Source: Phytophthora sp. 'mugwort'
Lineage: Eukaryota > Oomycota > Peronosporomycetes > Peronosporales > Peronosporaceae
Direction of reading: 5' to 3'
Assembly (NCBI GenBank): GCA_033558025.1
Contig: JAUCEF010000016.1
Span: 1,364,001 to 1,428,000 of the forward strand
Length of the DNA: 64,000 bases
The notes beneath the pieces were generated by a model, which had not been told where the DNA came from, ran no database searches, and saw nothing but the letters and a program-made list of their open reading frames with translations. This document shows positions 22,700 through 31,705 of this stretch, piece after piece; positions within the stretch are counted from its first letter, which is position 1; every line of letters begins with the position of its first letter. Made by a program: the position numbers and the translations under genes.

Positions 22700-22965
22700 G
22701 TATCTCAGCTCAGCGGCGCGGGCGTCTGCGGGTCTCGGCGCGGCGGCGCGGGCTTCATCAAGTCTAGGCACACAGCGGGCGGGCTTCACCAATTCGCGGA
22801 GCAGCGTCAGCGAGTCTTGGAGCAGCGGCACGGGCGTCAGCAGGTCTCGGAGCAGCCGCGCGGCCCTCACATGTCTTGATGCGGCGGTGCGGGCGTCAGA
22901 AGGTCTTGGTGCAGCGGCGCAGGCGTCAGCAGGTCTCGGCGCGGCAGGAGGTCCTTGCAGCAATC
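22700..22965. repeat. GC-rich minisatellite, about 30-bp unit
   Basis: Degenerate tandem copies of a unit close to GGGCGTCAGCAGGTCTCGGAGCAGCGGC run through this stretch. In one plus-strand frame they read as an S-A-G-L-G-A-A-A-R-A decapeptide repeat; the minus strand gives Arg/Ala-rich nonsense. Both long ORFs here are by-products of the repeat, not genes. Confidence 0.6.
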
Positions 22966-23294
22966 GAGCGATCACAGCGAGACGCAGGCGGGGAGCTGTG
23001 CCCGCAGTCACGCGAGTAACGTTCGTCGATTTCTAGCCGTGGTTAACGAATGAATGAGATGCGCTGAGTATCCGCTGGCAGCGATGACATCAACCATAAT
23101 ATAGTGTGATGTCATAGCTGCCGTCACGTTGTTCTGTGCAATTTACCATTCTCTGTGCAGTTAACTAACGGGAATTAAATTCCCGAATAATACCCCGGGT
23201 CCAATTTAATTGTACCCCTACCTGCTCACAAAGTGTTACACGAATTAGCGCCTAAAGATAGTAATCAAAATCGTATTTAAATAGTAAAAAAATG

Positions 23295-23367
23295 TGGACA
23301 CGGCGGGGATTGAACCCGCGTCCATCCGCATAAAATGCGATGCTCTTACCATCTAAGGTACGTGTCC
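23295..23367 (-). tRNA. tRNA-Lys (anticodon UUU)
   Basis: Read on the minus strand this is a 73-nt tRNA. The 7-bp acceptor stem GGACACG/CGTGTCC pairs perfectly, with A as discriminator base. The T arm GCGGG-TTCAATC-CCCGC is perfect. The D arm is weak (CTT/AAG). The anticodon loop is A-T-TTT-A-T with U33 in place, giving UUU for lysine; the anticodon stem has 4 bp plus one mismatch. A run of seven T follows almost at once, a good Pol III terminator. No intron. Its position inside a pogo-like transposon is unusual, so it may be a captured or tRNA-derived copy. Confidence 0.75.
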
Positions 23368-23417
23368 AATCACACTTGGTTACCTTTAAATTTGTGTGAA
23401 AGAATTTGTTTTTGTAG

Positions 23418-23480
23418 TTACTCGTGAGCACAAAGGTTGCACGGTATTACTTGTGATCACAAAGGGTAACACAGTATTAC
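23418..23480. repeat. Direct repeat, two 31-nt units
   Basis: ACTCGTGAGCACAAAGGTTG and its continuation CACGGTATTAC are followed immediately by ACTTGTGATCACAAAGGGTA with ACACAGTATTAC. A third partial copy (GCTCACAAAGTGTTACAC) lies at 23,224. These look like subterminal repeats of the pogo-like element. Confidence 0.5.
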
Positions 23481-24466
23481 AGTCTACATTTGCCGTGCTT
23501 ACTCGTCAATCAGAGCAATGTTATCAAAGGCATCATGAAGCTCGTCGAGGTTAAACTCACCCTCGTCTTGCTCGGCTTCCTTTGAGGCCTCGGTTTCTCA
23601 CGAAACCGATCTCCGTACACGTCGTACCGCGCAACATGCCAGTCCATACAGTGGTCAGCAAAGCCTGCTGCAGCGACTGAATTGGCCACCGTGTCACAGT
23701 CAGTGTCACGCCGCGCCTTCTTGACCCATCCACAGACAACTCCTACAGACGACATGCGAGGATTGCCGAACAGCGTATACTCGACCTTATCGCCCCCCCC
23801 CCTTTCCACGCATTGATCTCCATGTACAGCAGATCCTTGAACGTCTTGTAGATGTGCGCGCATGGAGTCCCAAACGAGATGCTTCCCTTCACCTGTGTCG
23901 ACCAGCGGGAATGCGAGATCGATCCAGCGTTTCAAGAGCTTGCTGTCGACCCACGCGCGTGGCTGGTGAGCCACAGAAACGCCGCCAATCTTGTCAAACG
24001 AAGGCAAAGCTTTGCCTTCCATATCAGAAGTGGTGGAAGCTTTTTTGCCCGCTGCTGTCACTGCGAGTACCGCTGTAATCCGCATGGACGAAAACCCCGT
24101 AGAGCGGACCACAACGTGGCGACTCCATCCCCTCGCACTGAAGTGCTTGATGGCTCGCGTTGGGACGCCATCGCCGTCTTCCATGATCTACCGAAGGACC
24201 TCTTGCTTGCGCCAGATGCTGATCGGGATTCTTGTAGGCATTTCGCCGAATGAGAAAGCGGAAGCGCTGGGGGATGGAAAGACAATGCAGACTGCATGAA
24301 TGGTTGGGTGTAATAGGTTTGACAAGCGAGGCAGCCTCTGGTGAGATGGTTGGTGGCTGGGGTGGCTACTGCAGGCGAGGTTACGTAAGGTTACTCTAGA
24401 GTTACGGTGAAATTACTCTGAGAGGGTACTATTCGGGTAGAGGGTATTATTCGGGAATTTCCGTTA

Positions 24467-25110
24467 ATTTGTTTGTGTGCTTCACCTTTTGTCAGCGAGA
24501 AGCACCCGACCAATCTTATGATATCGGTACAATTTATTTTTTTGTAGTTTGAAGACGTTGAAAGTTTCGTCCAATCATATCTCGATACCTAACATATTTC
24601 CGTTGTCCCTAGCCCTGCAGAGTCTTGTTACAGTTGTGCACTTCGTCTTCGACAGGTTGGACCATATCAAAAATTCAAGTGTGAAAGAATACAAGTAAGA
24701 CAAGTCGTTGCAACATGTTGCATATCAGAATTGGATTTCGCAGGTTATCCATTGGTACATGTGCCGAAATGATGCGCACAATTGTAATTTGTTTTGTCGG
24801 GCGTCCTCCATTCATTCTCGTGCGCCGTCCAAGGTCTCAGTGAAGATTCCGATATTCCTCCGACTGAAAAATGGCTAAGCGTACGTAGGCTTTTCACATG
24901 GACGAATAGCGGTCTCCCGTACAGCAGCCCCCCAGCCAGCAGGCCCTGCGTCTTCTCCTCCCTCCCCATCCACAAACGCAGCTTACGACGCAGTAGAACA
25001 ATCACCAGAAGACAAAAACACTCAGTCTCAACTCTCCGCTAGACTCAAGAAGACACACAAGAAGGAGGAGGAGGAGACAACAGGCGGCTAGTCGGAGACG
25101 CGCGTGTATC
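24467..25110. other. Upstream flank of RPS23, no gene recognised
   Basis: No ORF is credible. The last 150 bp before 25,111 are pyrimidine- and A-rich with CTCAGTCTCAACTCTCC and repeated GGAGGAGGAG, in keeping with a 5' UTR of a highly expressed ribosomal protein gene. Confidence 0.45.
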
Positions 25111-25621
25111 ATGGAGACTCCAATTGCAGTAAGTACAGTGAGCGCTGGATGGCTGACGATGGTACTGTGTTTGTGTCCTTATTTCCCGTACAGACAAGCC
25201 TTCTGGTATTCGCTGCGCGCGTAAGCTACGCGTGCACCGCCGCACGCAGCGCTGGGCGCAGAAGTCCTACAACAAGAGCCACTCGGTGACGGCCATGAAG
25301 GCCAACCCGCTCGGTGGTTCGTCCATGGCCAAGGGAATTGTCCTGGAGAAGATTGGCATTGAGGCCAAGCAGCCCAACTCTGCCATTCGTAAGTCGTGCC
25401 GTGTGCAGCTGATCAAGAACTCGAAGAAGATCGCTGCTTTCGTGCCGCGCGATGGTTGCTTGAACTACGTGGACGAGAACGACGAGGTGCTGATCTCGGG
25501 TTTCGGTCGTCGCGGCCACGCCGTCGGTGATATCCCTGGTGTGCGTTTCAAAGTCGTCAAGGTCTCGGGCGTGTCGCTGCTCGCTCTGTACAAGGAGAAG
25601 AAGGAGAAACCGCGCTCGTAG
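25111..25621 (+). CDS. RPS23: 40S ribosomal protein S23 (uS12), 5' exon uncertain
   Basis: The main exon, 25,194-25,621, encodes essentially the whole uS12 protein of the small ribosomal subunit decoding centre: [20 protein letters not shown], then the hallmark [20 protein letters not shown], the PRDGCLN turn, and a [20 protein letters not shown] to EKPRS end. The loop Pro in KQPNSAIRK, whose neighbours are modified in uS12 proteins, is present. An intron must precede 25,194 (acceptor CCCGTACAG). Candidate starts are the ATG at 25,111 with a donor at 25,133 (exon METPIAV, 61-nt intron, in frame) or the ATG at 25,149 with a donor at 25,162 (exon MADD, only a 32-nt intron). The best-looking donor, GTAAGT at 25,129, gives the wrong frame. 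Glyoxalase II follows 395 bp downstream on the same strand. Confidence 0.92.
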
Positions 25622-26015
25622 ATTATGTCGACAAGGGGGAATTTGCTCGTGATAGCGCCAGCTGCAGCTGTGTCCTTTGACCGGGGCAACCTCGTGTTTC
25701 GTAAACCCGCGCACGTCTTCGTCGTTGCAATGCTGCGATGGGTCGTAGCTGCTACCGGTACTGCCACGGCAGTCCATTTTTCCTAATCACGCATAAAGAA
25801 GGAATCGCTTGCCCAGCATGACCTTTCTCGCTTCTTATTAGTTGATGGTACTGCCTTCGCTTTCGTTAGACTCATTATTACCATTATTGTGTATTCGTTA
25901 ACGCAAGAAATATTACATTTCTCGCGGCGTTGTACTTAGATGCTTTACGCGGCTCGAAATGTAAATTTTCGACATTCTCCAATACTATCGAAATCACAAT
26001 CAGACACAAGCACCA

Positions 26016-26881
26016 ATGACTATGCAGGTGGAACTCGTCCCCGTGCTCTCCGATAACTACTCTTATCTGCTCATCGACGCCAGATCCCGTAAGCTAACGC
26101 CGCTCGCCCCTCTTTCCCCTATACGTCCTCACATTCACCAACCTCCTGTCCTTGTGCCAATTCATCAGGCGTAGCAGCGGCAGTTGATCCCGTGGATGCC
26201 CAGAAGGTCTACGCCCGCGCCAAGGAGCTGCAACTGACCATCTCCACGATTCTGACCACCCACTCGCATTGGGATCACGCTGGCGGCAACCAGGAGCTCG
26301 TCGATCTCATTCACAAGCAGGAAAACCGTCAAATTCCGGTCGTTGGCGGACCCGGCGAGGCCGTGGAAGCTCAGACCCAGTCTGTGACTGATGGGGACAT
26401 CGTCAAGCTCGGAGGCCTGGGCGTGAGGGTCTACTTCACGCCGTGCCACACGCGCGACCACGTTCTGTATCACTGCCAGGACGCGCTGTTCACGGGCGAC
26501 ACGTTGTTTATCGCCGGGTGTGGGAGGTTCTTTAGTGGCAATCCGGCCGAGATGCACCATGCTTTGAACAAGGTGGTGGCAACGCTGCCGGAGGAGACCA
26601 AGATCTACTGCGGACACGAGTACACGACCAGCAATTTGAAGTTTGCTGCGCACGTGGAGCCCGAGAACGCCGCGGTGCAGAAGAAGTTGGCGTGGGCTAT
26701 TGAGAAGACGAAGGCAGGTGAACCTACGATTCCGTCAACGGTGAAGGAGGAGTTGGCCACAAACCCGTTCATGCGCGTGTTGACAGGTGGCGTACAGAAA
26801 TTTGCAAACGGAGAGAAAGACCCCGCGAAGGTAATGGGAATCGTGCGTACTGCCAAGGACAACTTTATCATTGGAAAGTAG
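26016..26881 (+). CDS. Hydroxyacylglutathione hydrolase (glyoxalase II), 261 aa
   Basis: Two exons, 26,016-26,088 and 26,169-26,881, separated by an 80-nt GTAAGC...CAG intron, join in frame to give a 261-aa protein, the usual length. It hydrolyses S-lactoylglutathione to lactate and glutathione, the second step of methylglyoxal detoxification. The metallo-beta-lactamase motif THSHWDH (His56, His58, Asp60, His61) is intact. Other metal ligands are in TPCHTRDHVLYH (the His of the HTRDH block), the Asp of LFTGDTLF and the His of YCGHEYT. No targeting peptide is evident, so it is probably cytosolic. An ATG two codons downstream (26,022) is an alternative start. Confidence 0.95.
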
Positions 26882-27528
26882 ATTTGTGATGCTTGAGCTG
26901 GTGGCTGCAATGAAAAAAAAAAAAGAGTTTATAGTTAGTGATTCTGAAAAGGAGCCCGTAATGGTTGAAACATGAACCCAAAACTTAATGAACATTTCAT
27001 CCGTATCCCAGAAACGTTTCCATTTATTTTTGAGACATTTCGTTTATTAGAATACAAGCCGTTTACAATGAACCTGACGTTCCAAGGAGCGTGAATCTTG
27101 TGTTCATCTTGGACACTATGATACTTAGTAGTTGATAAGAAGCTTCATCGGATAAAGCAGCGTTGGCCTCGACGTGACTCCTTTTCGGTAAGCAAATCAA
27201 GAATTCAAATTGCATCTAAACCCCCAGGAACACAAACTACAGCGTTGTACCATCCTTTTGCGCAGTCACTGTTACGCTTCGCTTAGTTCTTCCCTATCTG
27301 CAAACGACTTGCACCTACTAAGCCAATGCTGTAAAACAGGAACGTGACACTACAGTAAAAGATTGACACGTGCGACTTGCCAAATGAACGTTTTTGCCTC
27401 CCGGTGTTTGTCTTCCCATGTGGCTGCGACTACAGTAGTCTGTATTAGCAGCGTCTGATTTCACCGATAGCGGGGCGCTAGTCCCGTATGTCATCATTGT
27501 AAGAATTTCGCCAACAATTTGGGCAATA
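26882..27528. other. Intergenic stretch, no gene recognised
   Basis: AT-rich 3' flank of glyoxalase II with a poly-A run at 26,911. No ORF or repeat stands out. Confidence 0.45.
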
Positions 27529-28170
27529 TTAAAGTTTCAGGATTTGCTGCTGGCGTTCCGTGCAAACCGCCTTAGAGGAAACAGTAACTCCGAGGGGCGA
27601 TATGTTTCTGTACATAACTTCTAGAGTCTTGACAACATCTTCAACCGTTTTCCAAACTTGAATAACTGCATAATAAACTGCCGTCTCCCAGGATGGTCTC
27701 CACAACAGCTCTAGTCGATGACTCTCGTTGGAAGCTTCGGTGAACACGAGTCCAGTTAATACGCTTAACACCCACGAATGCACCCCCGACAGATCCATAT
27801 TCCGGCACAGCAATAGCTTCGACTCGCCCTGAATTTCCATTTCGAGGACACACTCGCCCGAAGTGTCCATAAGGACAAACCCTCCAAAAGGAGAAATTCT
27901 CGTCTGAATTTCAGCGCAATTTCGGCATCCCTGAAGACGCACTGCTCGTAGGGGTTCAGGCACAAGAGCTCCAAAATACCAGCAATTGACGAGCAATATT
28001 TTCCGATTTTGCAAAAATGCAGGATCAAATGCCAGCATGCAGTTGGATCCTGGACGGCCACAGTTTCTAAATGCTGGAAATATTTGTCGAAGTCTGTAGG
28101 AATCAGATTTACTGAATACAGACCAAGGCTGAACAGGCTTTGTCACATTCAAGACGTTTATGTCGGCCAT
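27529..28170 (-). CDS. Hypothetical protein, 213 aa
   Basis: The frame from the ATG at 28,170 (MADINVLNVTKPVQPW) to the TAA at 27,529 is open, with balanced, protein-like composition. It has several Cys and Trp residues and blocks such as NRKILLVNCWYFGALVPEPL and FGGFVLMDTSGECVLEMEI that look like beta-strand-rich folded protein. No signal peptide or membrane segment is visible, and I do not recognise a family. It stands alone between glyoxalase II (convergent, about 650 bp away) and a MITE and Gypsy debris. The open frame extends 14 codons further upstream without an ATG, so a missing 5' exon is possible. Confidence 0.45.
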   Translation of the reverse strand: MADINVLNVTKPVQPWSVFSKSDSYRLRQIFPAFRNCGRPGSNCMLAFDPAFLQNRKILLVNCWYFGALVPEPLRAVRLQGCRNCAEIQTRISPFGGFVLMDTSGECVLEMEIQGESKLLLCRNMDLSGVHSWVLSVLTGLVFTEASNESHRLELLWRPSWETAVYYAVIQVWKTVEDVVKTLEVMYRNISPLGVTVSSKAVCTERQQQILKL

Positions 28171-28515
28171 CCGTTCGTACCCCCAAACACTTCCTTTTCC
28201 ACCCTTCCTCAAAAATAACGCCCAGCCTATCTTCTGTCGACAAATTCTCGGAGCAGTGTCAGTCAGCGTTCATAGCAACACCCAACACTCAGCCCGGCCA
28301 CACAGATACATGCATTTACGAGTTCCAAATTGACCAATGGCTAGCATTCCCTTTTCACTTGCTCCAGTTCCATGAAAGAAAAGATTTTGTCCTAAATCTG
28401 GTTCGTACAGGTCATTCAACTATCATCATCAATAGAGGCGTGTTGACAGGGAACGCATTTATGTTCAGGTGCTTGAGCTGCGGCATGGTGGCGGGTGTCC
28501 TCTCACGGTGTGGCA
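28171..28515. other. Upstream flank of the hypothetical ORF, no gene recognised
   Basis: A plus-strand open frame through here (28,140-28,529) has no recognisable domain and lies antisense to the promoter side of the 213-aa ORF. I see nothing else. Confidence 0.35.
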
Positions 28516-28622
28516 AAAAGTTCTCGTAGCTCGATAGAACCATGCCTTCTGTTTGTTGAGACAGACTCTCTCTCTCTCTGTTGTGACAGAAGACGTGGTT
28601 TTATCGAGCTACGAGAACTTTT
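28516..28622. mobile_element. MITE-like hairpin element, 107 bp
   Basis: AAAAGTTCTCGTAGCTCGAT at 28,516-28,535 is exactly complementary to the end ATCGAGCTACGAGAACTTTT at 28,603-28,622. Pairing continues imperfectly inward for about 20 more bases around a CT-microsatellite loop. It has no coding capacity. Size and structure fit a miniature inverted-repeat element; a target-site duplication is not evident. Confidence 0.55.
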
Positions 28623-28789
28623 AAGTGCAGTTCCAGAACATTCGCCACAAATCAAGTCTTTTTTACCTTAATCTCATTTCGCTGATGAAGCGCTCTTCAG
28701 ATTCCAGTTTGAAATGTGCTTCAATACTTGGTTTAGCATGCGCGAGTCGGATGGATTGTCTACTTTTTTCGAGGTGTTCGATTTTGCTA

Positions 28790-29470
28790 TCAATATAAAT
28801 TGCAAGTACGGATGCAATACACATCAAGCGGATCCAACAGCACATATAAGGGGCTACGTGAACGCCTGTCAGTAGTTGAGTTTGCACTCAACAATGCGGT
28901 TCACGCATCGATCGCGTATACCCCGTTCTACCTAAATGGCTTGCGGCATCCACGAGTGCTGCTCACTTTCCGAGGCAGCACCCCGTCTTCTGTTCCAAGT
29001 GAGGGAGAGGTTTGGAAAGCGCTTTGGTCCCTGGTCTCGGATATGAGCCTTGGGGAAACAAGTGGAGTCTTTTATAGACACTAGGCTGAACGTAATAAGC
29101 CGTGTCCGTGATGCCATGGCAGAGGCACATAAGAAACAAAAAGGAGTACTCAAACGAAAAAAAAAGAAAGAGAACATGTTTGATGTGAGATTCAATCCTA
29201 CTAGACACTAGGAACCTACCACTCACCACGATAAGTTCCGTTTGGAACAACAAGTTGAAGCACCCCGCTTCATTGGACCCTTCGCGGTCCTGGCCAGCCA
29301 TGGTACGGCGTTCACTATCGATCTGCCTTGGTCGATTACGACCCACATGACGTTCTACGTTGGCCGTCTGAAGCGGTACTCTGGTTCGCAGGTCCCGGCA
29401 GACCGGAGGCCAAAGCTCCTGGAAGCGAGGCTGCGACCCTTCCCTCTGAGAGTTCCGAGGTCCAGAAGCT
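28790..29470 (+). mobile_element. Ty3/Gypsy integrase C-terminal region, same family as 5.2-6.6 kb
   Basis: The plus strand gives VEFALNNAVHASIAYTPFYL with NGLRHPRVLLTFRGST (28,880-28,980). After shifts it gives RFIGPFAVLASHGTAFTIDL, then MTFYVGRLKRYSG (29,260-29,380), the integrase tail. The same blocks occur at 6,130-6,660. Only the last part of pol is present; the upstream part is missing, so the element is 5'-truncated at about 28,790. Confidence 0.7.
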
Positions 29471-31373
29471 CAGGTCACTTGCGAGACAGCGAGAGGGGCT
29501 CCATACGAAGGAACCCCGGCTGCATACGACGAGTATGAGCCATAGTGATATTGATGGGAGTACGCAGGAGTCGCTCCCGCCTGGGGCACAGACCGCATGA
29601 TGTCCTGAAGGAGGTACACCTCCCGCTGAATACCATCCACGGACACCAAAAGGGCATCCAGACGTCGGGAGGCCTCGTCCATGGCATTGGTCCGACGGTC
29701 GACTCGACATTCAAGGGCAAACAAGTCATCTACCAGACGCCTCGCGTCGTCAACGAATCGGCTCATGGATCCCAACGCTCCCGGCCTGATCGGCAGCGGC
29801 CCCGTCCCCACCAAGCCCAATCGCAACCTCCATCGAAAGGACTCGATGATGGAGAACGGCGTCTTCAACGGCCAGAGATGGAGCCACAGTCGGCATACTA
29901 GGTCCTGATCTGATACAGGCGGGAGGGCGGTGCCTCATACTCGTACTCGTACGAGGGCGCCGCGGCCTCTCCTTGACCGTAATGGGGAGACCCACTACCA
30001 CGTGGAGCGTGCGCTCCAGGAGCGGCGCGTTCACGGAATGCGCCTGCTCCACTTGAAGTGGAAGTGGGGGGGTACTCGGAGGATGAATGCTCCTGAGAGC
30101 CGAATGAACGGCTCCAGGCTGATTGTCTAAAGGATGTCGCGATCTGGGAGTATAATCGGTGACGGTTTCGTTAAAAGTTCGGGCTTTCTTGTCGGAACGG
30201 GGTGTGGTCGTAGAACCAACACTATACCCGCGCTCATCATGAGCGCTAGAAGAATAATGTTTCTCCAGCTCTCGAGCGAGATGCCGTACTTACCACACAG
30301 GTAAACTCAATGCGGAGAATTCGGAGGTCGGGGATGGCCTCCAACAAAGGTCCTGAAGGAGAACTTCGAGTTGTCCTTCTGAGCAGCGCATAGCTGCCCA
30401 TTTCCAGAAGACGGCCTTGGCCTCTTGGAAAGAGTCACAGTGTGGGGCATCACGGCAGGTTAGCCCCACACAGTCGCAGTCCCGACCGGAGCTCTGGCTT
30501 TTTTCGCCAGCTCGTGATCCCCTTCAATGGGATGTTATGCGGTGCCACGAGCGCGCATCGAGCAATGCTAATGATTTGAAACAGGGTCTGCTTGGTCACC
30601 AGGTGGCTTCATAAGCGCCCCGAGAAGAGCCCCCCCCCCCCCGCCAAGAAGCACGCGGGGTGGTTGGATCTGACCCATGTAGGTGTCAGCTCCGTGGGAC
30701 TCCTCTGGAGGAAGCTCCCGGGAGCATAAGACGGCCCCCAACAGCGAGGAGAGAATACTTTTTCGCAGGTGACTGAGTCGCCGGGACACGCACTCTCTGT
30801 TGACGAGCAGCCTGTATTCCGACCGCTGCCCGTTGAGATCGTTAGAGATCTCTCGACCGACTTGGCCATGTTCCTCCTCGTCGGAAAAAGGCTAAAGAGA
30901 TCCTCATCCGTATAAGTGATGGCCACAATACTTCACGGAGTGGAGACCGGGAAACATCCCGCCTCTTACGACTGGTTCCCGAGGCTGCTGCTGACTTTGC
31001 AGCCTCGACGCGGGCAGTCACCTCAGTGAGCGTCAAGTTCTTGACCGGAGAACGAGTTTTCTTTCCGTCCTCCTTTGGTGAGCCAGGACCCCCCTGACGT
31101 TCAAGCGTCTTAAGCCCATCGCCATTGTGGCTGGACGGTGGGGTACGAGACCCAAGGGAGCCGGACTGGCTGGTGTCATTGTCGGAACCCTTGACGAGCG
31201 GGATGTCATTGTCGCCCCAGGCGCCTTGGATACTACCTTGGTGGATCCGTTAAAAGCAGAGCTTTGCCAGACGGCTTAGAGCCTTAGCCTGCTTCTTGAA
31301 AGCAACAGGCTTGGCAGGCGTTTCGCACTGCTGACAGACCGAATCTTGGTCATGCTCAGGGCTGACGTGAAAG
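29470..31373 (-). pseudogene. Long antisense ORF between Gypsy pol and its LTR, frameshifted
   Basis: On the strand opposite to pol, coding-like sequence runs from an ATG at about 31,373 (MTKIRSVSSAKR) down to 29,470. Legible blocks are VKNLTLTEVTARVEAAKSAA (31,050-30,985), RKRRDVSRSPLRE, then RSEYRLLVNRECVSRRLSHL and KSILSSLLGAVLCSRELPPE (30,830-30,700), a Ser/Pro/Tyr-rich stretch (about 30,080-29,920), and a coiled coil SRFVDDARRLVDDLFALECR (29,770-29,710) ending near QYHYGSYSSYAAGVPSYGAP. Several single-base shifts interrupt it. The same start and end occur antisense at 6,959-6,600, so it is a conserved part of this element family. A gag-like or accessory structural role is plausible; no catalytic domain is seen. 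Confidence 0.45.
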
Positions 31374-31517
31374 CCGAGACGATGAGAGCACGTGTACGTG
31401 CTCGGGGCTCAAACGGGAATGGGCCAAGCTGCAGAAACTAGCGCAGCTACGTCAATGTATTTCGAATTGGGGAGTGAAAGGCGGCGATTCGGTAAACCGA
31501 ACCTAAGTGGGAGGATG

Positions 31518-31705
31518 TAACGGGGTTATATGAAGAGTGCCAAGTCAGTGTACCCAAGTGCCCTAACCGATGTAGCCAACATCACTATGACGTAACGGTA
31601 ATGACGTCACGGATGGGTACCACACATAGGGACAAATACCTCAGATTAGGATAACATCTAGGGTGCTTTATAAGTGAGTTATAGTTAGTATGTAACCGCA
31701 TTAAA
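31518..31705 (+). repeat. Gypsy LTR (3' LTR, partial), same family as 7,143
   Basis: It starts TGTAACGGGGTTATATG right after the purine run GTGGGAGGA. It contains a CGTAACGGTAATGACGTCA segment shared with 7,143-7,275 and, further in, a TATA-like TTTATAAG at 31,668. Similarity cannot be followed past 7,275 in the other copy, so the 3' boundary near 31,705 is a guess. Confidence 0.5.

Larger units (their letters stand above)
23168..24464 (-). mobile_element. Pogo-like DNA transposon, TA-flanked, with decayed transposase
   Basis: The left end ACGGGAATTAAATTCCCGAATAATACCC and the right end, read inward, ACGGAAATTCCCGAATAATACCC form terminal inverted repeats. Each is flanked by TA (23,166-23,167 and 24,465-24,466), the Tc1/mariner/pogo target site. 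The 1,297-bp interior holds a minus-strand DDE transposase, about 24,290 to 23,499. Blocks are VVRSTGFSSMRITAVLAVTA, then RAWVDSKLLKRWIDLAFPLV, then KHLVWDSMRAH, and a C-terminus EFNLDELHDAFDNIALIDE with a TAA stop at 23,499. Frameshifts, including one near the C-terminus, make it inactive. A tRNA-Lys gene sits between the left end and the transposase stop. Confidence 0.7.

Noticed and set aside
22577..23011. Ala/Arg-rich minus-strand frame of 144 codons
   Set aside because: Produced by the GC-rich minisatellite; no start context or domain.
25226..25777. Minus-strand frame over RPS23 (183 aa)
   Set aside because: Antisense shadow of a highly conserved ribosomal protein gene.
30568..30670. 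Possible G-quadruplex/homopolymer signal at the C-run near 30,632
   Set aside because: A simple homopolymer inside the decayed antisense ORF; likely slippage-prone sequence rather than a functional site.
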